Source: Marinobacter sp. | GTDB taxonomy: Bacteria; Pseudomonadota; Gammaproteobacteria; Pseudomonadales; Oleiphilaceae | Assembly: GCA_018402255.1 (NCBI GenBank) | Contig: JAGYIS010000009.1 | Span: 124,001-188,000 of the forward strand | Length of the DNA: 64,000 bases | Direction of reading: 5' to 3' | Shown: positions 48,044 to 56,197 of the stretch, piece after piece | How positions within the stretch are numbered: the first letter of the stretch is position 1 | How the letters are laid out: each line of letters starts with the position of its first letter | Position numbers and translations under genes: made by a program | Notes under the pieces: generated by a model | What the model was told of the DNA's origin: nothing | Database searches by the model: none | What the model saw: only the letters and a program-made list of their open reading frames with translations

Positions 48044-48090
48044 GAGGTCGTTCTCCCTGTCTCTCGGTTTATATGAATGTACGTCACAGC

Positions 48091-48118
48091 AATATAGGGG
48101 CGATTTGAGCTAAATCAA
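48091..48118 (-). promoter_or_regulatory. Candidate sigma-70 promoter of sodB
   Basis: On the minus strand, TTGATT (48118-48113), a 16-base spacer and TATATT (48096-48091). It overlaps the purK stop codon and is followed by a short leader to the sodB ATG. Confidence 0.55.
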
Positions 48119-49233
48119 CCCTTGGTTGTGAGCGTGCTTTTAAACTCGGGGCTGCCGGGCAGAAACTGCGCGCAGTTTCTGACTCGCCAAACCAGCTCTT
48201 CGTAGCTGTCTGCCAGGATGTTCACGTGCCCCAGTTTGCGCCCCGGGCGTTCGCCCTTGTTATAAAGATGAACGTGGGCATAAGGCAGTTCCAGAATACG
48301 TTCAATGTCGCCATGTTCGCCAATGATGTTGATCATGCAGCTGAGCCCGCGCGCTTGGACGTTGCCCAGGGCGTGGCCACTGACGGCCCGGATGTGGTTT
48401 TCAAACTGGCTGGTCATGGCGCCTTCGATGGTCCAGTGGCCAGAGTTGTGCACTCTGGGTGCCATTTCGTTGGCGACCAGGCCTTCGGTGGTTTCAAATA
48501 GCTCTAATGTCAGTACGCCCACGTAGTTTAATTCGTTCAGTAACGCCTTGATGTATTTTTCGGCGTCTTGCTGTACGTGAGATTCCAGGCCGGGGGCTGG
48601 CGCGATGGAGTAGCGCAGAATGCCCTCGTGGTGAGTATTTTCGGCGATGGGATAGAAGGCAACGTCGCCGTCTTCGCCGCGCACAGCGATGATGGAGACT
48701 TCGCGTCGGAAGTTAACAAATTTTTCGACGATGACTCTGGGGTGTCCGATGCCGGCCCAGGCGTCATCGGCGTCATCCGGTGTTTTCAGGACGGCCTGGC
48801 CTTTGCCATCGTAGCCTTCGGTGATGGATTTGGCGACGACCGGGCAGCCCAATGCTTCTGCAGCGGCTCTCAGGGAATCGGCGCTGTCAGCCACTTTCCA
48901 CTCGGGGGTGGGAATGCCTAGCTGGCCGAACAGGGTTTTCTCAGCTTCCCGGTTCTGGCAGACCTGCAGTGCGCGCGGGCTGGGGTGCACGGTGGTGCGT
49001 TTGGCCAGTTTTTCTGCGACGTCTACGGGCAGGTGTTCGAATTCGTAGGTGACGCGGTCTACCCGAGACAGGAAGTCTTCGAGATATTGGCCGTCGCGGT
49101 CGATGATGACTTCACCTAGGCCGGCGCTGGGGCTGCCGGACATGTCGTAGAAGACGAAGTCTTTTGCCAGCGGGTATCCGGCGAGGGCGAGCATACGGCC
49201 GAGTTGGCCGGCGCCTAGTACACCAATTCTCAT
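48115..49233 (-). CDS. purK: N5-carboxyaminoimidazole ribonucleotide synthase PurK
   Basis: A 372-residue ATP-grasp enzyme of purine synthesis that makes N5-CAIR from AIR, bicarbonate and ATP. Visible are the N-terminal GVLGAGQLGRMLALAGYPLA, the ATP-binding VAKSITEGYDGKGQAVL, EKFVNFRREVSIIAVRGEDG and TLELFETTEGLVANEMAPRV HNSGHW. AGGAG precedes the ATG. It follows purE with a 174-base gap that contains a palindromic element. Its product is used by PurE. Confidence 0.96.
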   Translation of the reverse strand: MRIGVLGAGQLGRMLALAGYPLAKDFVFYDMSGSPSAGLGEVIIDRDGQYLEDFLSRVDRVTYEFEHLPVDVAEKLAKRTTVHPSPRALQVCQNREAEKTLFGQLGIPTPEWKVADSADSLRAAAEALGCPVVAKSITEGYDGKGQAVLKTPDDADDAWAGIGHPRVIVEKFVNFRREVSIIAVRGEDGDVAFYPIAENTHHEGILRYSIAPAPGLESHVQQDAEKYIKALLNELNYVGVLTLELFETTEGLVANEMAPRVHNSGHWTIEGAMTSQFENHIRAVSGHALGNVQARGLSCMINIIGEHGDIERILELPYAHVHLYNKGERPGRKLGHVNILADSYEELVWRVRNCAQFLPGSPEFKSTLTTKG

Positions 49234-49291
49234 GTGATTTCTCCTGCCACTGTTTCGGCTCTGACATTGGTGGTGTGAGCAGTTCGGCGAA

Positions 49292-49371
49292 GGCTTTCCA
49301 AAACACGCTCAAGCCCATCCATGGGGCGCTTGGGCTCCGCCATCCATGGCTCCGCACAGTTTTGGAAAGCC
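49292..49371. repeat. Palindromic element between purE and purK
   Basis: Perfect 13-bp terminal inverted repeats GGCTTTCCAAAAC (49292-49304) and GTTTTGGAAAGCC (49359-49371) enclose two copies of CCATCCATGG, at 49317-49325 (with one offset base) and 49341-49349, and a GC-rich core. The 80-base unit could fold as one long hairpin in the purE-purK transcript. It resembles a small non-coding mobile repeat, but only one copy is present in this window. Confidence 0.65.
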
Positions 49372-49407
49372 CTGCCCAACCTGCTCATTCAGCCTCGGGT
49401 GTTGGCT

Positions 49408-49899
49408 TTACGGATCCTCTGGATCCGGATTGTCCAGGATCGTTTGTGTTTGGGTGGCCCGGAATTCGTCAACAGCGCCACGAACTTTGTCATCAAACGT
49501 GCCAATAATCTGCGCTGCCAGCAGGCCCGCGTTGGTTGCGCCGGCTTTACCGATGGCCAGGGTGCCGACGGCGATGCCACCGGGCATCTGGACGATAGAC
49601 AGCAGCGAGTCCAGGCCGTTCAGGGCTTTGGATTGAACAGGAACGCCCAGTACTGGCAGTGAGGTCTGGGACGCGACCATGCCCGGCAGGTGTGCGGCGC
49701 CGCCGGCGCCTGCGATGATGACTTTAAGACCGCGATCCGAAGCGGTTTTGGCGTAGTCAAAAAGCAGGTCGGGGGTGCGGTGGGCGGAGACTACCCGGGT
49801 TTCGTAGGGTACGCCGAGTTTGTCGAGCATATCGGCGGCGTGTTCCATGGTGGGCCAGTCGGATTTCGAGCCCATGATCAGTCCTACAAGCGGCTGCAT
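49408..49899 (-). CDS. purE: N5-carboxyaminoimidazole ribonucleotide mutase PurE
   Basis: A 163-residue class I PurE that converts N5-CAIR to CAIR in purine synthesis. The conserved segments are [49 protein letters not shown] and [21 protein letters not shown] chose ATG 49899 ([15 protein letters not shown]), which gives the usual length and has AGGA upstream; an earlier start at 49935 would add 12 atypical residues. It is the first gene of the purE-purK unit. Confidence 0.96.
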   Translation of the reverse strand: MQPLVGLIMGSKSDWPTMEHAADMLDKLGVPYETRVVSAHRTPDLLFDYAKTASDRGLKVIIAGAGGAAHLPGMVASQTSLPVLGVPVQSKALNGLDSLLSIVQMPGGIAVGTLAIGKAGATNAGLLAAQIIGTFDDKVRGAVDEFRATQTQTILDNPDPEDP

Positions 49900-50073
49900 A
49901 TGCAACTGTCCTGAGATAATTGGAAAGCCGGCCATTGTATGTTTTGCCTACTGGCCATGCAACACAGACAACGGTGCACTCTGGCCAATCTTTATAAGGG
50001 TTCATTTCAACCCGCGTGCAAGTGCAGGTATTATCCGGATTAACGTTTTTGCCATCCATACTCAGGAGTTGTA

Positions 50074-51042
50074 ATGGAACCCATCCGCCCGGACGACGAT
50101 GAGCTGAGAGCTGAACCACCCATCGGGGGTGCCGAGCGCAACAAGCCCGAAGGGCAGAAGAAGGCGTCATCAGTGAAGCAGGACAAGCCAGTCAAGCCGC
50201 CGAAGCCGCCCAAAGCGCCGAAGTCTGCCGGCAGCGGTGGTAATGGAGGGAGCTCGGTTTTGGTGTGGGTGTTGTTTCTGGTGGTAGCCGCCGGCGCGGG
50301 TGCGGGCTGGTACGCTCAGGAAAGCCGGATTCAGGTCCTGGAAGGGCAGTTGGAAGAGGCTGATTACTGGGCGCGGCAGAGTAAGCTGGCGTTGGCGCGG
50401 TTTGAAGGCGAGCTGTCAGAAACCGGAGAGTCGCTGCAAGAGAGGGGTGCGTCTCTGGATGAAAAGATTGCAAGCAACAAAGAGAGGCTGGATGCGGCCG
50501 ACAGCGAGATCCGCAAGTTGTGGGTGATTGCGAATGAGCGCAACAAGAAGCGCCTGGACGAGCATCAGCAGCGGCTTTCAGGGCTGGATGGTCAGTTTGT
50601 TGAAGCGGATAAGTCGATGGCTGACCTGAAAACGACGGTTGAGCAGGCTCGCTCATCACTGTCCGGGGATTTGGCCCAGTTGACTCAGCGGCTTGATGGT
50701 TCTGTCGCCGCTCTGGAGCAGGCCGATCAGGAAGTCGCGGGTCAGTTGACCCGTCTTGGCGAGCAGGTTGACGGTGTTGATCAGGTGGTGGAGAGCCGGA
50801 TTCGGCGATTTGAGCGGGAGCAGCAGCTAACGATCAGCGGTCTGGAGAGTCAGATTTCTGCCTTGCAGCGGGACTTGGGTTCCATGGCGGGCGGTGGCGA
50901 TGTGCAGGCTCTGCGAGATCAGCTTGCTGATTTGAAGCGGACCGTGGATGCAGTTGATTCGTCGCGGTCGCAACTCACGTCCCGGTTGGTCCGGCTGTCT
51001 GAAGAAGTGAATCAATTGCGCTCGGAGGTGTCTGCCCGTTAG
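50074..51042 (+). CDS. Single-pass membrane coiled-coil protein of unknown function
   Basis: A 322-residue protein in three parts. A charged, cytosolic N-terminus (1-60) carries KPVKPPKPPKAPKS repeats. One membrane helix follows at about 62-80 (VLVWVLFLVVAAGAGAGWYA). A long periplasmic coiled coil covers about 83-322 (EADYWARQSKLALARFEGEL, RIRRFEREQQLTISGLESQI and similar heptads). CAGGAG is 7 bases before the ATG. I do not recognise a characterised family. The layout recalls envelope proteins that span the periplasm, but no partner is encoded next to it. Confidence 0.8.
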   Translation: MEPIRPDDDELRAEPPIGGAERNKPEGQKKASSVKQDKPVKPPKPPKAPKSAGSGGNGGSSVLVWVLFLVVAAGAGAGWYAQESRIQVLEGQLEEADYWARQSKLALARFEGELSETGESLQERGASLDEKIASNKERLDAADSEIRKLWVIANERNKKRLDEHQQRLSGLDGQFVEADKSMADLKTTVEQARSSLSGDLAQLTQRLDGSVAALEQADQEVAGQLTRLGEQVDGVDQVVESRIRRFEREQQLTISGLESQISALQRDLGSMAGGGDVQALRDQLADLKRTVDAVDSSRSQLTSRLVRLSEEVNQLRSEVSAR

Positions 51043-51166
51043 GGTGCCAATACGGTAGCAGGGTTGAATGTAACGGTTTGTATTCAGCCCTTGCGGTAGC
51101 TCTCATTTCTGTTGGTTGGCAGTTGTTATCATCAGCCAACTCGATAGGGATGAAGAGTACATAACA

Positions 51167-52027
51167 ATGAAAATCCGAGTGCCTTTCCTGAAAAATGCCA
51201 TCGCGTTGATCTGCGTGATGGCGTTGTCTGGCTGTACCATCTACCAGTCCATTGGTAAGAGTGTGGGGGGCTTCCTGCACCCGGTGTCTGGCCACGATTT
51301 TGTGCATATCGATTCTGATGCCTGGGACCAGCGCAACGCCCTCCTTTATTTCTACCGTCCCCATTCTCAGTGGGCGGCTGATGAAATCGAATCGCCCAGC
51401 GTGTATATCGATGACAAGCACTACTTCAATATCCGCAACAACAGTTTCACCTGGCTTGAGGTAAAGCCGGGTGAGCGCCATATCGCCATGCGCCGGCCCT
51501 TATTGGGGCTTGAGGGGTTGAACTCCTTCAGTCTGAGCATGATTGCTGATGCCACCCTCGAGGTTGAGGCCGGCAACATCTATTACCTCCGGTACAACGA
51601 GCTGACGGAGCCGGAGGTTCGTCATCCGGATCTGGATCCGGAGCACCCACTGGCCTCTGGTGATCTGCAGCTGGTCACCCGCAGCTATGCCATGCAATCG
51701 GATCAGATTGTTTCCACGCTGTTTCTGAACAGTGATCTGTTGGCGCCTAATCATGCCGCGACCTCGATTGTTGAGGTTAATGAAGATATGGATTACGAGA
51801 AACGCAAAGCCGAACTGGCGAAGGAGCGTGAGCTGGAGCTCGAAAGACTGAAGCAGGAAGGCCGGTATGAAGAAACTTCCTGGTTTTGGCCGTTTGGCGG
51901 CGGGCCGACAGAGCCGCTTGAAACTGACCAGAAGTTGGAGGCGTTAGAGCAGGACTATGCTCAGCTGGAGGCAGAACGCAAGCAGCGCCGTGAGGCGGAA
52001 TCTGGCGGTGGCTGGTGGATTTTCTGA
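51167..52027 (+). CDS. Lipoprotein with DUF2846-like domain
   Basis: A 286-residue lipoprotein. The lipobox is ALSGC with the lipidated cysteine at C23. Residues about 55-175 resemble DUF2846 (NALLYFYRPHSQWAADEIES, then SVYIDDKHYFNIRNNSFTWL, and EVKPGERHIAM), and a charged helical C-terminus ends in WWIF. ATG 51167 is used because the signal peptide begins there; the ribosome site is weak. It may be co-transcribed with the small downstream gene. Its function is unknown, with an envelope location inferred from the lipobox. Confidence 0.8.
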   Translation: MKIRVPFLKNAIALICVMALSGCTIYQSIGKSVGGFLHPVSGHDFVHIDSDAWDQRNALLYFYRPHSQWAADEIESPSVYIDDKHYFNIRNNSFTWLEVKPGERHIAMRRPLLGLEGLNSFSLSMIADATLEVEAGNIYYLRYNELTEPEVRHPDLDPEHPLASGDLQLVTRSYAMQSDQIVSTLFLNSDLLAPNHAATSIVEVNEDMDYEKRKAELAKERELELERLKQEGRYEETSWFWPFGGGPTEPLETDQKLEALEQDYAQLEAERKQRREAESGGGWWIF

Positions 52028-52076
52028 GTCAGCGTTGACTACACTGGAGTAGACTGGCTGCAGTGAGATAAAAACA

Positions 52077-52334
52077 ATGTCGCTTAAAGATGATGTCGTA
52101 CTTCGGATTGAAAAGATTGCGGGTAAAGTAACGCCTTACCTTGAGGAGTCCTGGCGGGATGTCAGGGCAAAGCTGGATGATCTCAATCGGTCGCTGGCAG
52201 ACCAGGCCATACCCGGTGAGCGTCGGGCTCAGGTCAGTGAGTTGTCATTGCGGAGCAAGGCCGAGCAGGCCGGGCACAAGCGTGGCGTGGTGCGGCCCTT
52301 TCCCGGTGTCAAGAAAACAGGCTCAAGCCGCTGA
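52077..52334 (+). CDS. Small hypothetical protein, 85 aa
   Basis: I do not recognise this protein. It is 85 residues, highly charged and mostly helical (EKIAGKVTPYLEESWRDVRA, then KLDDLNRSLADQ), with no signal peptide or membrane segment. It lies 49 bases after the DUF2846-like lipoprotein gene on the same strand and ahead of the tRNA operon promoter. Codon use matches its neighbours, which supports a real gene, but the evidence is modest. Confidence 0.55.
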   Translation: MSLKDDVVLRIEKIAGKVTPYLEESWRDVRAKLDDLNRSLADQAIPGERRAQVSELSLRSKAEQAGHKRGVVRPFPGVKKTGSSR

Positions 52335-52399
52335 TTTTGATTAATAAATACGCAGTCTTCCGGGTGTCAGAAAAATATCAGCAAATTTCCGGAAAACAT

Positions 52400-52427
52400 T
52401 TGACTCTGTGAGCGAAATGCTTAAAAT
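52400..52427 (+). promoter_or_regulatory. Promoter of the Val-Asp-Val tRNA operon
   Basis: TTGACT (52400-52405), a 16-base spacer and TAAAAT (52422-52427), followed by GCGCGTC. The GC-rich discriminator is typical of stringently controlled stable-RNA promoters. Confidence 0.75.
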
Positions 52428-52525
52428 GCGCGTCTCACTTGGTTGATGCAGCACTGCTGAGTCAACAAGCGCCAGAAGCGCAACGAGTGGCTGCTTTGAG
52501 CTTGAAGAACAGTAAAGCGCAAAGT

Positions 52526-52601
52526 GGGTGGTTAGCTCAGCTGGGAGAGCATCGCCCTTACAAGGCGAGGGTCGGGGGTTCGATCCCCTCACCACCCACC
52601 A
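52526..52601 (+). tRNA. tRNA-Val (anticodon TAC), copy 1
   Basis: 76 nt with encoded CCA. The acceptor GGGTGGT pairs with ACCACCC, the anticodon arm is TCGCC-CTTACAA-GGCGA (anticodon TAC) and the T-loop is TTCGATC. It is identical to the copy at 52746-52821. Confidence 0.97.
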
Positions 52602-52659
52602 TTTTCAAAGCAGTTGGCCAGAAATTTCTGGTCCAGATTCAGGAAAGCTGAATCAATGC

Positions 52660-52736
52660 GGAGCGGTAGTTCAGTTGGTTAGAATACCGGCCTGTCACGC
52701 CGGGGGTCGCGGGTTCGAGTCCCGTCCGCTCCGCCA
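52660..52736 (+). tRNA. tRNA-Asp (anticodon GTC)
   Basis: 77 nt with encoded CCA. The acceptor GGAGCGG pairs with CCGCTCC, and the anticodon arm is CCGGC-CTGTCAC-GCCGG (anticodon GTC). It lies between the two tRNA-Val copies in one operon. Confidence 0.97.
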
Positions 52737-52745
52737 CTTTTTCCA

Positions 52746-52821
52746 GGGTGGTTAGCTCAGCTGGGAGAGCATCGCCCTTACAAGGCGAGGGTCGGGGGTT
52801 CGATCCCCTCACCACCCACCA
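52746..52821 (+). tRNA. tRNA-Val (anticodon TAC), copy 2
   Basis: Identical in sequence to the first tRNA-Val of this operon, which indicates a recent duplication or gene conversion. It is followed by the operon terminator 7 bases downstream. Confidence 0.97.
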
Positions 52822-52827
52822 GATTTG

Positions 52828-52862
52828 AAAAAAAAGCAGATCCATTGGATCTGCTTTTTTTT
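52828..52862. terminator. Rho-independent terminator of the tRNA operon (bidirectional)
   Basis: GCAGATCC-ATT-GGATCTGC with an A-run before and a T-run after the stem. It can also end the opposite-strand FabG-like transcript. Confidence 0.88.
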
Positions 52863-52945
52863 GTCTGCCCGAAAGTCATCGTCCTGAAGCAGCAACAAAA
52901 GGCGCAGGCGCAACCTGCACCCGGCCTTTTGTTGTGCAAGCATGG

Positions 52946-54352
52946 TTATTTGCCGATCAGAGACTGGCCGCAAACACGCACTACGTTGCCGTTCACACCG
53001 GCAGACGCCGGGCTGCAGTACCAGCCGATAGCCTCGGCAACGTCTACCGGTAAGCCGCCCTGTGAAAGGCTGTTCATGCGCCGACCCGCCTCTCGAATGG
53101 TGAAGGGCATGGCCGCCGTCATCTGGGTTTCGATAAAGCCCGGGGCGATGGCGTTGATGGTGATGCCGTTCTTCAGTTGCTTGGCCATGGCCTCGACATA
53201 ACCGATCACGCCACTCTTGGCGCAGGCGTAGTTGGTCTGGCCAAAGTTGCCGGCAATGCCGCTGATGGAAGAAATGCATACGATGCGACCGTTATTACGG
53301 AGCAGCTCGCGGTGTATCAGTTCTTCGTCGATCAGCTCCTCGGCGGTCAGGTTGACCGCGATGGTCATGTCCCAGAAATGCTCTGGCATGTTGCCCAGGG
53401 TTTTGTCGCGCGTGATACCCGCATTGTGAATCACCAGGTCCACCCCGCCGGTTTCCTTGGCAATAAAGTCGGCAATCAGCTTGGGAGCCTTCTCGTCGGT
53501 GATGTCGCAAGCCAGGGCCTTGCCTTTGATGGCATCGGTCACGTTTTGCAGGTCGGCCATAACCGCCGGAATGTCGAGGCCAATCACTGTGGCACCGTCC
53601 CGGGCCAGGGTCTCGGCGATGGCGGCGCCGATGCCGCGGGATGCGCCGGTCACCAGGGCGACCTTGCCAGCCAGTGGTGCGACCGGGTTGCTTGCCTTGG
53701 CCACGTCTGCTTTACCAATCCGAACCATCTGGCCAGACACATAAGCCGAGCGAGCTGACAGGAAGAATCGAACGCTCGAGTCGAGCTGGTTGTCGGCATT
53801 GGGCGCCATCCACAGCAGGTTGGCTGTTGAGCCTTTCTTGCCAACTTCCTTCGCCACACTGCGAACAAAACCTTCCAGGGCCTGCTGGGCAGCCGCCTGG
53901 GGTGCTTTTCGGCAGGTGTGGGGATCTTGCCCAATCACCAGAACGCGACCGTTGGCGGCCAGTTTGCGGATGGTGGGGTGGAAGAAGTCATATAAAGCCC
54001 GCAAATCCTGAGGACCTTTCAGTCCGGTAGCGTCAAATATCAGGGCAGAAAACTTACCCTCGACTTCGCTGGTCAAATCCACGGCTTTGGCTTTGTTGCC
54101 GGTCAGGGCCGAATCGGCCAGAGACGGCTGGCCGCTGGCGTGCAGCAAAGTGGCAGGGCTGGCGCCAAGAATGGAGCCAACGGTAGCAGCCGCTTTAGCG
54201 CCCGGGCCGGCACCGACCAGAACATTCCCTTCAATAAACGGTTGGTCTACCCGCTTCAGACGCTTCAACGGCGCGGGGGAGGGCAGGCCCAAAGATTGTG
54301 CGGCGGTTTTGCCAACGGGGGTATTGACCAGTTTCAGGTAGAGATCAGACAT
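52946..54352 (-). CDS. 3-oxoacyl-ACP/CoA reductase, high-molecular-weight FabG4-like
   Basis: A 468-residue two-domain SDR. Residues 1 to about 205 are a degenerate flavodoxin-like or Rossmann domain. Residues about 215-468 are a full FabG-type SDR with VTGASRGIGAAIAETLARDG, the NAG motif and the catalytic Ser/Tyr/Lys around SSISG and YACAKSG. The C-terminus (GNVVRVCGQSLIGK) is typical of HMwFabG, which reduces 3-ketoacyl groups. ATG 54352 has AAGGAAG upstream. It is divergent from the FadI-type thiolase gene, suggesting a shared fatty-acid or hydroxyacyl pathway. Confidence 0.9.
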   Translation of the reverse strand: MSDLYLKLVNTPVGKTAAQSLGLPSPAPLKRLKRVDQPFIEGNVLVGAGPGAKAAATVGSILGASPATLLHASGQPSLADSALTGNKAKAVDLTSEVEGKFSALIFDATGLKGPQDLRALYDFFHPTIRKLAANGRVLVIGQDPHTCRKAPQAAAQQALEGFVRSVAKEVGKKGSTANLLWMAPNADNQLDSSVRFFLSARSAYVSGQMVRIGKADVAKASNPVAPLAGKVALVTGASRGIGAAIAETLARDGATVIGLDIPAVMADLQNVTDAIKGKALACDITDEKAPKLIADFIAKETGGVDLVIHNAGITRDKTLGNMPEHFWDMTIAVNLTAEELIDEELIHRELLRNNGRIVCISSISGIAGNFGQTNYACAKSGVIGYVEAMAKQLKNGITINAIAPGFIETQMTAAMPFTIREAGRRMNSLSQGGLPVDVAEAIGWYCSPASAGVNGNVVRVCGQSLIGK

Positions 54353-54539
54353 GGATTCTTCCTTGTGAGTGCTGTTGAGTATGAAATAGCCTAAAGGGTA
54401 AGGATTCTGCCAGCTAATGGATTGACTCAACGCAGTTATGGCGTTGTCAGACTTGCCAATGAGAGACTGGCATTAAACGCTAGACTTCGTGTTAACAAGA
54501 TTAATCCATCCAAGAGAATCACCAAAGGGATAACCCGCT

Positions 54540-55877
54540 ATGGCACAGGCACCCAAAACTTCCCGGTCCGGTTCAAAAGCCGCTCCGGGTTCCGTAAAAA
54601 ACGCGCCGGGCATCCGCCGTGTCGCGATAGTCGGTGGCAACCGTACGCCATTTGCCCGTTCCAACACCGCTTACAGCAAAATCAGTAACCAGGAACTGCT
54701 GACATCTACTTTGCGCGGTCTGGTTGATCGTTACAACCTCCAGGGAATGCGCCTTGGTGAAGTGGTAGCCGGCGCAGTTATCAAGCATTCCCGTGATTTT
54801 AACCTGACCCGCGAAGCCGTTCTCAGTTGTGGTCTCGCGCCGGAAACTCCCGCCTACGACATTCAGCAGGCCTGCGGCACCGGTCTTGAGGCGGCCATTC
54901 TGGTGGCCAACAAGATTGCTCTGGGTCAGATTGAGTGCGGCATCGCCGGCGGAACCGATACCACGTCGGATGCGCCGATCGGCGTTGGTGAAGGGCTGCG
55001 GAAAATTCTGCTGGATCTCAATCGTGCCAAAACCGCGACCGAGCGATTGAAAATTCTGGGTCGGTTCCGGCCTGGTCACCTGGTGCCGGAAATTCCCGAA
55101 AACGGCGAGCCGCGCACCGGAATGTCCATGGGGGATCATTGTCAGGTCACCGCCAAAGAGTGGAGCATTCCCCGTGAAGAGCAGGATCGCCTGGCACTGG
55201 AAAGCCACCAGAAGCTGGCGAAAGCCTACGAAAAAGGGTTTTTCGACGACTTGATTACCCCAATGGCGGGCCTGGAGAAAGACAATATTTTGCGCCCGGA
55301 CACCACTCTGGAAAAGCTGGCCACGCTCAAGCCCTGCTTTGACCGCGAAAACGGCACCATGACGGCGGCCAACAGTACGGCTCTTACCGATGGTGCCTCG
55401 TGTGTCTTGCTGGCCAGTGAAGACTGGGCGAACGCCAACAACCTGGAGGTCAAAGCGTGGTTAACCTTCTCTGAAGTGGCTGCCGTCGACTTTGTCGATA
55501 AGAAGGAAGGACTGCTGATGGCACCGGCCTACGCGGTACCGCGCATGCTGGAAAAGGCCGGGCTATCCTTGCAGGATTTTGATTTTTACGAAATCCACGA
55601 AGCGTTTGCCGCGCAGGTTCTGTCAACACTGAAGGCGTGGGAAGACCCCGGTTTTTGCAAAGAGCGCCTGGGTCTGGACAAGCCGCTTGGCCGTATCGAT
55701 CGGGCTAAAATGAATGTAAACGGCTCCAGTCTGGCCACCGGCCACCCGTTTGCGGCCACGGGTGGTCGCATTGTGGCGACTCTTGCCAAGCTGCTTGAAG
55801 AAAAGGGCAGTGGCCGCGGGTTGATCTCTATCTGCGCCGCTGGCGGGCAGGGTGTTACCGCGATTCTGGAGCGGTAA
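54540..55877 (+). CDS. Acetyl-CoA C-acyltransferase (FadI-type thiolase)
   Basis: A 445-residue thiolase. The nucleophilic cysteine is C112 (DIQQACGTGLEA). The other active-site parts are YEIHEAFAAQVL, TGHPFAATGGR and ICAAGGQG with the second cysteine. Length and the N-terminal extension match FadI-type enzymes, which cleave 3-ketoacyl-CoA in beta-oxidation or run in reverse. The FadJ partner is not adjacent; instead the divergent neighbour is a FabG4-type reductase, an arrangement common in Marinobacter-like genomes (from memory). Confidence 0.92.
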   Translation: MAQAPKTSRSGSKAAPGSVKNAPGIRRVAIVGGNRTPFARSNTAYSKISNQELLTSTLRGLVDRYNLQGMRLGEVVAGAVIKHSRDFNLTREAVLSCGLAPETPAYDIQQACGTGLEAAILVANKIALGQIECGIAGGTDTTSDAPIGVGEGLRKILLDLNRAKTATERLKILGRFRPGHLVPEIPENGEPRTGMSMGDHCQVTAKEWSIPREEQDRLALESHQKLAKAYEKGFFDDLITPMAGLEKDNILRPDTTLEKLATLKPCFDRENGTMTAANSTALTDGASCVLLASEDWANANNLEVKAWLTFSEVAAVDFVDKKEGLLMAPAYAVPRMLEKAGLSLQDFDFYEIHEAFAAQVLSTLKAWEDPGFCKERLGLDKPLGRIDRAKMNVNGSSLATGHPFAATGGRIVATLAKLLEEKGSGRGLISICAAGGQGVTAILER

Positions 55878-55901
55878 GTGACGGGAAAATCGTGATTTCC
55901 T

Positions 55902-55930
55902 TTGACAGGCCCAGATCCACACCGTATTAT
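55902..55930 (+). promoter_or_regulatory. Strong sigma-70 promoter of the initiator tRNA
   Basis: TTGACA (55902-55907), a 17-base spacer and TATTAT (55925-55930), followed by a GCGC discriminator. It is a near-consensus stable-RNA promoter 44 bases before the tRNA. Confidence 0.85.
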
Positions 55931-55974
55931 GCGCACCTCGTTGATCGGGGTAACCCGGTAAACAACCAGTTTGA

Positions 55975-56051
<77 letters not shown>

Positions 56052-56059
56052 TATAAAGG

Positions 56060-56094
56060 AAAGGCAGGTCAGTTTCTAACTGGCCTGCCTTTTT
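56060..56094 (+). terminator. Rho-independent terminator after tRNA-fMet
   Basis: AAAGGCAGG-T-CAGTT, loop TCT, AACTG-G-CCTGCCTTTTT: a long stem with one mismatch and a T-run. Confidence 0.88.
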
Positions 56095-56197
56095 GTTTTC
56101 TGTATTCAAAAAAACACGCTTTGTCGATTTGAAGGTCGCCGATAGGTTTGCTCGCCTGGTGGTCGGCCCCTTAGTCAACTCACACAGGAGCTTGTAC

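Noticed and set aside
52526..52821. Repeated tRNA units as a possible CRISPR or phage attachment site
   Set aside because: The repeats are complete tRNA genes with different spacers and no integrase or partial tRNA copy nearby.
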